DNA of 64,000 bases from Micromonospora radicis (GTDB taxonomy: Bacteria > Actinomycetota > Actinomycetes > Mycobacteriales > Micromonosporaceae): contig NZ_QXEC01000017.1 in the NCBI RefSeq assembly GCF_003583405.1, forward strand, positions 62,001 to 126,000. Reading direction: 5' to 3'. Below the pieces are notes generated by a model that worked only from the letters and a program-made list of their open reading frames with translations, was not told where the DNA came from and did not search any database. The translations under genes and the position numbers were made by a program. Positions 53,698 to 61,298 of the stretch are shown here, one piece after another. Position 1 is the first letter of the stretch. The number at the start of each line of letters is the position of its first letter.

Positions 53698-54924
53698 TCA
53701 TTCCGGTTCGGCGTCCGACCGCCCCACCCACAACGACGTCCCTGCGCCGTCGTCGACCGCCAACCACCACCGCCCGCCAGCCGCCGTCAAACCCACCCCA
53801 CGACCGGCACCGACCGGCGCCGCCACCGGCAACTCCACCGGCCGCCACCCCGCACCCCGGTCCACCGACAACCAACCGCCGTACCGCTCGCCGTCGGAGA
53901 CCACCGCCAGCACCCGCCCCCCGGCGACGGCCAGGCCACCCACCGAAGGCACCCCGCCGGCCACCCCGCCGAACCCGCCCACCGCCGCCCAACCCGCCGC
54001 GTCCTGCCGCCACGCGCCGAACACCCGACCGCGCAACCCCACCGCCACCGGCACCCCGTCCACCAGGACCACCCGCTGCAGTTCCTCGTACTCCGCGGTG
54101 CCCGCCAGGACCGTGCGCCGCCACACCCGCCCGTCACCGGAGGTCCACACCGCCGGATCCCGGTCGATGCGCCCCGGCGCCAGGATCCCGCCCACCACCA
54201 ACCACCCGGACGGCCCGGACACCACATCGAACGCCCACGTCACGCCCGCGTCGTCAGTGGCCAGCCCCGGCGCCCCCTCGACGATCGCGAACTCCGCGGC
54301 GTCCCGCGACACCCAGGCCGCCGCACCACTGGCCCGGTTGCCCACCATCATCCAGCCCGCCGCGCCACCGGCCAGCCGGGAGACGTTGACCGCCTTCGGC
54401 CCGCCGTACAGCTCGAACGACGCCGGCACCTCGACCAACGTGCCGTCCCCGCGCTGCCACCAGGTGCCCATCCGCGGGTTACCGTGCGCGCCGCCGACCT
54501 TGCCGCCGACCGCGGCGACACTCCCGCCCCGACAGCCGACCGAGAACAGCACGCTCTGCCGGCCGTAGTACGAATCCGCGACCACCGGCACCGACCGCCA
54601 CACCGCACCGTCCAGACTGGACCACACCGCCGGCCGGGTCGCCCCGCCCGGATCCGCCACCGCACCCGCGGCGTACCAGTGCCCGGCACACGACACCAGA
54701 TCGCGCAGCACCACCCGCCCGGACCCGGCCGGCGCCGGCAACTCCACCCGCTGCCAGTGCAGCCGCGCCGGCGCCGGATCACCATCGGATCCCCCGGGCG
54801 CCGGACAGCCGGCCAGCCCCACCGCCACCACGGCACACACCGCCGCCAGGAACCGCCGGCCACGAGCCCCACCCGGGCGGTACGCCTGCAACCACCGGGT
54901 CGACGCGGATCGCGAGGCGTCCAT
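53698..54924 (-). CDS. Lipoprotein with Asp-box-like beta-propeller repeats
   Basis: In the 408-residue product the signal peptide ends in lipobox VGLAGC (Cys40). The body contains several W-(S/T)-x-D-x-x-x-W units (AVWSSLDGAVWRS, AAWVSRDAAEF, AVWTSGDGRVWRR, GWLSVDRGAGWRP). These resemble Asp-box/BNR blades of a beta-propeller, as in sialidases or photosystem-repair-type propellers. No catalytic residues are identified. ATG 54924 is used; a longer frame to 55110 lacks support. The function is unknown; a surface binding role is plausible. Confidence 0.75.
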   Translation of the reverse strand: MDASRSASTRWLQAYRPGGARGRRFLAAVCAVVAVGLAGCPAPGGSDGDPAPARLHWQRVELPAPAGSGRVVLRDLVSCAGHWYAAGAVADPGGATRPAVWSSLDGAVWRSVPVVADSYYGRQSVLFSVGCRGGSVAAVGGKVGGAHGNPRMGTWWQRGDGTLVEVPASFELYGGPKAVNVSRLAGGAAGWMMVGNRASGAAAWVSRDAAEFAIVEGAPGLATDDAGVTWAFDVVSGPSGWLVVGGILAPGRIDRDPAVWTSGDGRVWRRTVLAGTAEYEELQRVVLVDGVPVAVGLRGRVFGAWRQDAAGWAAVGGFGGVAGGVPSVGGLAVAGGRVLAVVSDGERYGGWLSVDRGAGWRPVELPVAAPVGAGRGVGLTAAGGRWWLAVDDGAGTSLWVGRSDAEPE

Positions 54925-55004
54925 GGCGCCAGATGCTAGACCTCGGGCGACACCCGGGACACCCCCGCGCACCCGCCGCTGCGACGCGGACCGACGCCGG
55001 GTGA

Positions 55005-55625
55005 TCAGGAAGCCGGCTGGGTTACCTCGCCGCCGGCGGTCTCGGCGAGAATCCGCTCGGAGACCTCCTTCATGGTCATCCGGTGGTCCATCGCCGTGCG
55101 CTGGATCCACTTGAACGCCTGCGGCTCGGTCATGTTGTACGTGGTCATCAGCGCGCCCTTGGCCCGCTCGACGGTCTTGCGGACCTCCAGCCGGTCGGTC
55201 AGCCCGGCGACCTCGGCCTCCAGCGCGGCGACCTCCGCGTAGCGGGACAGCGCGATCTCCACCGCCGGCACCAGGTCACTCTTCTGGAACGGCTTGACCA
55301 GGTACGCCATCGCACCGGCCGCCCGGGCCCGCTCCACCAGATCCCGCTGGCTGAACGCGGTCAGGATGATCACCGGTGCGATCCGGGCACCGGCGATCCG
55401 CTCGGCGGCGGCCAACCCGTCCATGATCGGCATCTTGATGTCGAGGATGACCAGGTCCGGCTTGAGCTCCTCGGCCAGCCGGACGGCGGTCTCGCCGTCA
55501 CCGGCCTCGCCGACCACCTCGTAGCCCTCTTCGGCCAGCATCTCGGCCAGGTCCAGCCGGATCAGCGCCTCGTCCTCGGCGATCAGTACCCGCCTGCGCG
55601 CGGCATCCGTCTGCGTCTCGGCCAC
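55005..55625 (-). CDS. pdtaR: ANTAR-domain response regulator (PdtaR type)
   Basis: The product is 206 residues. The N-terminal receiver domain has the acidic pair at 17-19, phosphoacceptor Asp62 in VILDIKMP and Lys111 in LVKPF. The C-terminal ANTAR RNA-binding domain (about 140-200) has VERAKGALM and AFKWIQRTAMD. PdtaR proteins bind tandem stem-loops in mRNA leaders and act by antitermination after phosphorylation by PdtaS. PdtaS is not in this window. The start is GTG 55625. Confidence 0.93.
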   Translation of the reverse strand: MAETQTDAARRRVLIAEDEALIRLDLAEMLAEEGYEVVGEAGDGETAVRLAEELKPDLVILDIKMPIMDGLAAAERIAGARIAPVIILTAFSQRDLVERARAAGAMAYLVKPFQKSDLVPAVEIALSRYAEVAALEAEVAGLTDRLEVRKTVERAKGALMTTYNMTEPQAFKWIQRTAMDHRMTMKEVSERILAETAGGEVTQPAS

Positions 55626-55731
55626 GAGCCACTCCCACCAGTCTGAGCCCCGACACCCGCGGTACCGGGTGTCGCCGTCCCTAGCGTAGTGGGTAACCTA
55701 TGGGTCGACGCGACAGGCGTTGAGCGAGAAT

Positions 55732-55805
55732 GTCCCCGTATTCCAATCGGTAGAGAAACGGAGCTCAAACCTCCGACAGTGTGGGTTCGAATCCCACCGG
55801 GGACA
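55732..55805 (+). tRNA. Unusual tRNA with anticodon CAA (Leu, UUG codon) and short variable loop
   Basis: The cloverleaf is clear. The acceptor stem is GTCCCCG/CGGGGAC. The D arm has only 3 good pairs, but A14, G18-G19 and A21 are present. The anticodon stem CGGAG/CTCCG has loop CTCAAAC, giving anticodon CAA at 55766-55768. The T arm is GTGGG-TTCGAAT-CCCAC and the discriminator is A. The variable loop is only 5 bases (ACAGT), allowing an A15-U48 Levitt pair. Standard bacterial tRNA-Leu has a long variable arm, so the amino acid identity is uncertain. CCA is not encoded (CCG follows). Confidence 0.8.
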
Positions 55806-55840
55806 CCGAAAACGTCATACCGCCCTCCGACGATAGCGCC

Positions 55841-56586
55841 GTGCACCCTCCCGATGTACGCGCCCGGGCGCGTGAGATGTATCTGGCCGGGGCAACCGTC
55901 GCAGTCGTCGCGCGCCGTGTCGGCCTGCCTCATGCGACCGTGCGCCAATGGTGCACGGCGCACGCCGAGCCGAAGATGCGGGGCCACCGCCTATCGCTGC
56001 TTCCGCTGCCAGGCGAACGTCGAGATCCCGGTGCACGACTACGCGTATCTGCTCGGCCGCTATCTCGGCGACGGGCATCTCGTGACCTCCGCACGGGTGC
56101 CGGTCCTTCGGATCTCGTGCACCAACGCCCTGGCCCGGCCTGATCGACGCCTGCGAGACGGCGATGCGGACGGTGCTCGCCACCAAGGTCCAGCGGGTCC
56201 GGCACCAGGGTTGCGCCAGCGTGCAGAGCCACGGGAAACACCGGCCATGTCTGCTGCTGCAACACGGTCCCGGCCGGAAACCCGAGCGGCCGATCGTCCT
56301 GGCCGACTGGCAGGAGCAAATCGTCAGGGCGGTCGCCGGTGATTTGCTGCGTGGGGTCTTCCATTCCGACGGTGCCCGGTTCGCCAACCGGTTCACCGTC
56401 CGGGGCAAGGAGTACGTCTATCCCCGCTACCTGTTCATCAATGAGTCCGCCGACATTGGGGCGCTCTGCCAGTGGGCACTCGATCTGCTCGGCATCGCGT
56501 GGCGGATGAACCGCCGCAACAGCCTCTCCATCGCCCGCCGCGAGGCGGTCGCCACCCTGGACCGGCACGTCGGCCCGAAGTCGTGA
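55841..56586 (+). pseudogene. HTH plus LAGLIDADG-like (homing-endonuclease-type) gene, broken by two frameshifts
   Basis: GTG 55841, 36 bases after the tRNA, starts VHPPDVRARAREMYLAGATV with a helix-turn-helix (VAVVARRVGLPHATVRQWC). The frame breaks at the GGGG at 55980-55983. It continues one base over with YRCFRCQ and the first LAGLIDADG-like motif, YLLGRYLGDGHL. A second extra base in CCC 56128-56130 leads to the last frame, with LLRGVFHSDG as a second motif and a conserved WALDLLGIAWRMNRRNSLS end. Removing both bases gives one 247-residue protein. The arrangement is a tRNA-linked, probably DNA-binding or DNA-cutting protein. Confidence 0.75.
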
Positions 56587-56667
56587 CCGGCCGGAGCGGC
56601 GCGACGTGGCCCCGTACGCAGCGCACCGGGAAGGTGCTGGGAGGTGCTGGGCGAAGCGGCGGCCGGG

Positions 56668-57825
56668 TCAGCTACCCGCGAGTGCCCGGGCCAGGTCGGT
56701 ACGCAGGTCCTCGGGGTCCTCCAGGCCGACCGAGAGCCGCAGCAGGCCGCCGTCGGGCCTGGCGTCACCTTCGACGGGACGGTGGGTCAGCGATGCCGGG
56801 TGCTGGATGAGGGTGTCGACGCCGCCGAGTGAGACCGCGTGGGTGATCAGCCGACAGGCGCCGGCGACGGTGGCGGCGGCGGGTGCTCCGCCGCGTACCT
56901 CGAAGGCGAGCAGGCTGCCGGGGCCGGACATCTGCCGGCCGACGAGCCCGGCCGGGTCGTGCAGGCCGGGGTGGTGTACCCGGGTGACGGCGGGGTGGTC
57001 GCTGAGCCAGGCGGCGAGTTTCTCCGCGCCGGCCTGCTGGGCGCGGACCCGCAGCGGCAGGGTCTGCAGGCCGCGGTGCAGCAGGTACCCGCCGAGCGGA
57101 TGCAGGACCGCGCCGGTGAGGGCGCGGACCTGGCGCAGTCGGGTGGCCCATTCGGGGTCACAGGCGAGTACGCCGGCGAGGACGTCGCCGTGGCCGCCGA
57201 TGCTCTTGGTGGCGCTGTGCAGGACGAGCCGGGCGCCGTGGCGGGTGGGTTGCTGGAGTACGGGGGTGGCGACGGTGTTGTCGATCAGCAGTGGCACGTC
57301 CCCGGCGGCGTCGGCGAGGGCGGCGATGTCGATCAGGTCGAGGGTGGGGTTGGCCGGGGTTTCGGCGATCACCAGGGCGGTGTCGGGGCGGATGGCGGCG
57401 GCGACCTCGTCGGGTCGGGCCCAGCTGACCTCGGTGCCGAGCAGGCCGGTGGCGAGGACGTGGTCAGTGCCGCCGTAGAGGGGGCGGACGGCGACCAGGT
57501 GGCGTTTGCCGTCGCGGGTGGCGGCGAGCAGGGCGGCGGTGAGGGCAGCCATGCCGCTGGCGAAGGCGACCGCCTCGGCGGTGTCCTCCAGTTCGGCGAG
57601 GGCGGTTTCGAAGCGGGCGACGGTCGGGTTCCAGAGTCGCTGGTAGACCGGGCTGGCGCCGGCCGGCAGGGTGCCGCCGGTGGCGAGGGTTTCGTACGCG
57701 TCGCCGCCGGCGTCGACCGAGGGCAGGGGGTTGGTGGTCGACAGGTCGATGGGGGGCACGTGGACGCCCAGGGCCGCGAGGTCGTCACGGCCGGCGTGCA
57801 CGGCTCGGGTGTCCACGGTCATCAT
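56668..57825 (-). CDS. Trans-sulfuration-type PLP enzyme (cystathionine/methionine gamma-lyase family)
   Basis: The 385-residue product is of the Cys/Met metabolism PLP family (fold type I). Lys207 in HSATKSIGGH forms the Schiff base. Family motifs are YQRLWNPTVARFE, FASGMAAL, PLYGGTD and ETPANPTLDLIDI. It could be cystathionine gamma-lyase, cystathionine gamma-synthase or methionine gamma-lyase; sequence alone does not decide. Divergent linkage to an Lrp/AsnC regulator is typical of methionine gamma-lyase-like genes and suggests amino-acid-responsive control. The start is ATG 57825 or 57822. Confidence 0.88.
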   Translation of the reverse strand: MMTVDTRAVHAGRDDLAALGVHVPPIDLSTTNPLPSVDAGGDAYETLATGGTLPAGASPVYQRLWNPTVARFETALAELEDTAEAVAFASGMAALTAALLAATRDGKRHLVAVRPLYGGTDHVLATGLLGTEVSWARPDEVAAAIRPDTALVIAETPANPTLDLIDIAALADAAGDVPLLIDNTVATPVLQQPTRHGARLVLHSATKSIGGHGDVLAGVLACDPEWATRLRQVRALTGAVLHPLGGYLLHRGLQTLPLRVRAQQAGAEKLAAWLSDHPAVTRVHHPGLHDPAGLVGRQMSGPGSLLAFEVRGGAPAAATVAGACRLITHAVSLGGVDTLIQHPASLTHRPVEGDARPDGGLLRLSVGLEDPEDLRTDLARALAGS

Positions 57826-57835
57826 GCGGCAAGGA

Positions 57836-57873
57836 TCGAACAACACGTCCAGCAGAGGCAATAGTTTCGAACA
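57836..57873. promoter_or_regulatory. Paired TCGAACA repeats, candidate Lrp/AsnC sites
   Basis: TCGAACA occurs at 57836-57842 and 57867-57873, 31 bases apart (about three helical turns). They lie in the short divergent region between the PLP lyase and Lrp genes. The surroundings are relatively AT-rich. Confidence 0.4.
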
Positions 57874-57926
57874 TCATTCGCCATAATCCCTTTATGAGTC
57901 GGCCATGTTCGGTGGAGGATGGCGGC

Positions 57927-58406
57927 ATGCCCCTTGCATCGAACGAAGTGCGGCCGTTCGCGGCGCTCGACGAGACCGACCGCGCGATCCTGGCCGAGTT
58001 GTCCGCCGACGGGCGGCTGCCGAACAACGCGCTCGCCGAGCGGGTGGGGGTGGCGCCGTCGACGTGCCTGGCGCGTACCCGGGCGTTGCGGGACAGCGGC
58101 GCGATTCGCGGGTTCCACGCGGAGGTGGATCCGGCGGCGGTGGGCCTGCCGTTGCAGGCGTTGGTGTCGGTACGGCTGACCGAGCACGCACGGGCTGCGG
58201 TGGACGCGTTCCGGGCCCGTTCGGTGCGGTTGCCGGGGGTGGTGTCGGTGTTCCACGTGGCCGGCGCGGAGGACTACGTGTTGCATGTCCGGGCCGCCTC
58301 GGCCGAGGCCCTGCGGGACTTCGTACTGGATCATCTGGCGGTGGATCCGGCGGTGCAGCACACCCAGACCAGCCTGATCTTCGAGCAGGCGCGCGGGTTG
58401 GGTTGA
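57927..58406 (+). CDS. Lrp/AsnC family transcriptional regulator
   Basis: The product is 159 residues. The N-terminal HTH (DRAILAELSADGRLPNNALAERVGV, in two blocks) is followed by a C-terminal RAM/AsnC ligand domain (VVSVFHVAGAEDYVLHV). GGAGG is 8 bases before ATG 57927, which is preferred over ATG 57894. It is divergent from the PLP lyase and most likely controls it in response to an amino acid. Confidence 0.92.
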   Translation: MPLASNEVRPFAALDETDRAILAELSADGRLPNNALAERVGVAPSTCLARTRALRDSGAIRGFHAEVDPAAVGLPLQALVSVRLTEHARAAVDAFRARSVRLPGVVSVFHVAGAEDYVLHVRAASAEALRDFVLDHLAVDPAVQHTQTSLIFEQARGLG

Positions 58407-58461
58407 TCACGTCGGGGTGCGGGTGGGAACAAGTCCGGCACGGGCCGGGTTGGGGTGCCGT

Positions 58462-59466
58462 GTGATCGACGTACCGTTGTCTGTTCTCGACCTCGCCCCC
58501 GTCGCGGCCGGTGCCTCCGCTGGTGAGGCGTTGCGGCACACCACCGAGTTGGCCCGGCGTACCGACGAGTGGGGTTACCGCCGGTTCTGGGTGGCCGAGC
58601 ACCACAACATGCCGGCCATCGCCTCGTCGGCTCCGGCGGTGCTCATCGCGCACCTGGCGGCGCACACCAGCCGGATCCGGCTCGGGTCGGGCGGGGTGAT
58701 GTTGCCCAACCACGCGCCGTTGGTGGTGGCCGAGCAGTTCGGCACGCTGGAGGCGCTGCATCCGGGGCGGATCGACCTGGGTATCGGTCGGGCGCCGGGT
58801 ACGGATCAGGTGACCGCGTTGGCGTTGCGCCGGACGATGGAGGGGTTGTCGGCCGAGGGTTTCCCGCGGGAGTTGGCGGACCTGATGGACTACTTCGACG
58901 CGGACGGGTCGGGGCGGATCACGGCGACACCGGGGCGGGGTCTGCGGCCGGCGGTGTGGTTGCTGGGTTCCAGTGGGTTCAGTGCACAGTTGGCCGGCGC
59001 GTTGGGGCTGCCGTTCTCGTTCGCGCACCACTTCAGTGGGCAGCACACGGTGCCGGCGTTGGCGTTGTACCGGCAGAGTTTCCGGCCGTCGCGGTGGCTG
59101 GAGCGGCCGTACGCGATGGTGGCGGTGAACGCGGTGTGCGCGGAGACCGACGAGCGGGCCGAGTGGTTGGCCGGGCCGGCCGGGTTGTCGTTCCTGCGGC
59201 TGCGTTCGGGGCGGCCGGAGCCGCTGGCCACGCCGGAGGAGGCGGCGGCGTACCCGTACAGCGATCTCGAGCGGGAGTTCGTGGCGCAGCGGCGGGTGGG
59301 GCAGGCGACGGGTTCGCCGGAGACGGTGCGGCGGCAGTTGGGCGAGTTGCTGGCGCGGACCGGTGCGGACGAGTTGATGCTGACCACGATGGTGTACGAC
59401 ATCGCCGACCGGGTGCGTTCGTTCGAGCTGATCGCCACCGAGGTGGCCGAGGGTCTGCGGGGCTGA
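58462..59466 (+). CDS. Luciferase-like (LLM) flavin-dependent oxidoreductase
   Basis: This 334-residue TIM-barrel bacterial-luciferase-family protein carries RRTDEWGYRRFWVAEHHNMP, RIRLGSGGVMLPNHAPLVVAEQFGTLEAL (in parts) and GRAPGTDQ. It belongs to the LLM class with the MsnO8-like subfamily pattern. It probably uses FMN or F420 on an unknown substrate. GTG 58462 (VIDVPLSVLDLAP) is chosen over an upstream frame of GC-rich leader. The gene lies 55 bases after the Lrp gene in the same direction. Confidence 0.9.
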   Translation: MIDVPLSVLDLAPVAAGASAGEALRHTTELARRTDEWGYRRFWVAEHHNMPAIASSAPAVLIAHLAAHTSRIRLGSGGVMLPNHAPLVVAEQFGTLEALHPGRIDLGIGRAPGTDQVTALALRRTMEGLSAEGFPRELADLMDYFDADGSGRITATPGRGLRPAVWLLGSSGFSAQLAGALGLPFSFAHHFSGQHTVPALALYRQSFRPSRWLERPYAMVAVNAVCAETDERAEWLAGPAGLSFLRLRSGRPEPLATPEEAAAYPYSDLEREFVAQRRVGQATGSPETVRRQLGELLARTGADELMLTTMVYDIADRVRSFELIATEVAEGLRG

Positions 59467-59830
59467 GCGGAGTCGTGACCCAGGGGCGTCCGGGCGTGGT
59501 GTCCCAGGTCACAGCGGTTCCGGTGGCACGAAACACGATCTTCACGATGGCGTCACCCTGGCGACGCGGACGGCGCCTAACTTTATATCCGGTGGTGGTA
59601 CGGCACTCCCCGGTCGGGACGGGTCGGGGGTGCCGCGGTGTGGGGCACCGGGTCGCAGTTGTGCGGATTCCGCGATTGCGGCCCGGTGCCTTTTCCCATT
59701 GTTCCTACCGGCTTCGCCGGCTCAGGTCAATGTAGGCGGACGCGTGGATATCTGCCCGCGCCGCTGGGGCCCGGGCGCCGATGGCCACCGGTCCCTTGCC
59801 ACCACGCTGACGGTTTGGTCGACTTCCCCG
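59467..59830 (+). other. Long leader/intergenic region upstream of the PLP decarboxylase
   Basis: These 364 bases contain an AT-rich, -10-like patch (CTTTATATCC at 59581-59590). A first hairpin and a U-tailed hairpin follow (listed separately), then about 135 bases to the decarboxylase start. No coding sequence is supported. Confidence 0.5.
59601..59694 (+). terminator. Tandem hairpins ending in a U-tract (terminator or attenuator)
   Basis: Hairpin 1 is CGGCACTCCCCG (59601-59612) with CGGGGGTGCCG (59625-59635), pairing over 11 bp with one bulge. Hairpin 2 is GGCACCGGGTCGCA (59644-59657) with TGCGGCCCGGTGCC (59677-59690). It forms 14 bp with one G-U pair and is followed by TTTT at 59691-59694. 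The GGTGCC in hairpin 1 can instead pair with GGCACC in hairpin 2, so the two structures can be mutually exclusive. It may terminate the LLM transcript or attenuate the decarboxylase gene. Confidence 0.7.
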
Positions 59831-61258
59831 GTGACGTCGCACATGACGCCGGAGCAGTTCCGGCAGGCCGGGTACGCCGTGGTCGACTGGATTGCCGACT
59901 ACTGGGCGTCGCTGGCCCAGCGGCCGGTGACCTCCCAGGGTCCGCCGGGTGCGGTGGCTGCCGGGTTGCCGGCGGGGCCGCCGGCCGGCGGGGAGCCGGT
60001 CGAGGCCGTACTGGCCGATCTGGACAAGCTGGTCGCGCCGGGGCTCACCCACTGGCAGCATCCCGGTTTCTTCGGCTACTTCCCCGCCAACACCAGCGGT
60101 CCCAGCGTGCTGGGCGACCTGGTCAGCGCGGGACTCGGCGTGCAGGGCATGCTCTGGTCGACCGGGCCGGCCTGCACCGAGTTGGAGACGGTGATGCTGG
60201 ACTGGCTGGCGGAGGCGATGGATCTGCCGGCCCGGTTCCGGTCCGCCGGTCGCGGTGGTGGGGTGATCCAGGACTCGGCTTCCTCGGCGACCCTGGTGGC
60301 CACCCTGGTCGCCGTACACCGGGCCGCCGGTGGGCGCTGGCGCGAGGTGGGTGTCGACCGCCGGTACCGGGTGTACACGTCCACGGAGGCGCACTCGTCG
60401 GTGGAGAAGGCGGCCCGGATCGCGGGGCTGGGGGCCGAGGGGGTACGGCTGGTCGAGGTCGATCCACAGAGCCGGGCCATGTCGCCGGTGGCGTTGCGGG
60501 CGGCGATCGAGGCAGACCGGGCTGCCGGTGTGGTGCCGGCCCTGGTGGTGGCGACCGTGGGCACCACCTCCACCACGGCGATCGACCCGCTGCCGCAGAT
60601 CGGCCCGATCTGTGCCGAGCACGGGGTGTTCCTGCACGTCGACGCGGCGTACGCGGGGGCGGCGGCGGTCTGCCCGGAGTTGCGGTTCGGGCACGCCGGT
60701 CTGGAGTACGCCGACTCCTACTGCTTCGATCCACACAAGTGGCTGCTCACCGGTTTCGACTGCGACGCGTTCTGGGTGGCCGACTCGACGGAGTTGGTCG
60801 AGGCGCTGACCGTGTTGCCGGAGTACCTGCGTAACGCGGCGTCCGAGTCCGGTGCGGTGATCGACTACCGGGACTGGCAGGTGCCGTTGGGGCGGCGCTT
60901 CCGCGCGCTGAAGCTGTGGTTCGTGCTGCGCTGGTACGGCGTGGAGGGGTTGCGTGAGCACATCCGTTCCGGGGTGGCGTTGGCCGCCCGGTTCGCCGAC
61001 CGGGTACGCGCCGACGAGCGGTTCGAGTTGGTCACGCCGCACCCGTACGGCCTGGTGTGTTTCCGGTTGCGGGGTGCGGACGGGCCGAACGAGCAGCTGT
61101 TGTCGGCGGTCAACGGCAGCGGTCGGGTGTACCTGACGCACACCCGGGTGGCCGGCCGTTACACGCTGCGGCTCGCCGTCGGCGCACCGCAGACCGCCGA
61201 AGCCCATGTCGACGAGGCGTGGGAGTTGCTGTCGCGGGTGGCGGAAACGGTCGGGTGA
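59831..61258 (+). CDS. Pyridoxal-dependent aromatic/acidic amino acid decarboxylase
   Basis: The 475-residue product is a group II PLP decarboxylase (aromatic-L-amino-acid decarboxylase-like). The PLP lysine is Lys303 in FDPHKWLLTGFDC. Further motifs are HPGFFGYFPANTSGPS, TSTEAHSSVEKAARIAG and HVDAAYAGAA. The start is GTG 59831 (VTSHMTPEQFRQAGY) or ATG 59843. The product is probably a biogenic amine from Trp, Tyr, DOPA or Phe; substrate cannot be fixed. The leader suggests regulated expression. Confidence 0.9.
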   Translation: MTSHMTPEQFRQAGYAVVDWIADYWASLAQRPVTSQGPPGAVAAGLPAGPPAGGEPVEAVLADLDKLVAPGLTHWQHPGFFGYFPANTSGPSVLGDLVSAGLGVQGMLWSTGPACTELETVMLDWLAEAMDLPARFRSAGRGGGVIQDSASSATLVATLVAVHRAAGGRWREVGVDRRYRVYTSTEAHSSVEKAARIAGLGAEGVRLVEVDPQSRAMSPVALRAAIEADRAAGVVPALVVATVGTTSTTAIDPLPQIGPICAEHGVFLHVDAAYAGAAAVCPELRFGHAGLEYADSYCFDPHKWLLTGFDCDAFWVADSTELVEALTVLPEYLRNAASESGAVIDYRDWQVPLGRRFRALKLWFVLRWYGVEGLREHIRSGVALAARFADRVRADERFELVTPHPYGLVCFRLRGADGPNEQLLSAVNGSGRVYLTHTRVAGRYTLRLAVGAPQTAEAHVDEAWELLSRVAETVG

Positions 61259-61298
61259 TCCGGCGGCGCGCTGGTTCAGCGCCCGGCGGACGCGGCGG

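Noticed and set aside
56668..61258. A natural-product gene cluster (lyase, monooxygenase, decarboxylase)
   Set aside because: There is no synthase, ligase, carrier protein or exporter nearby; the genes look like separate amino-acid metabolism units.
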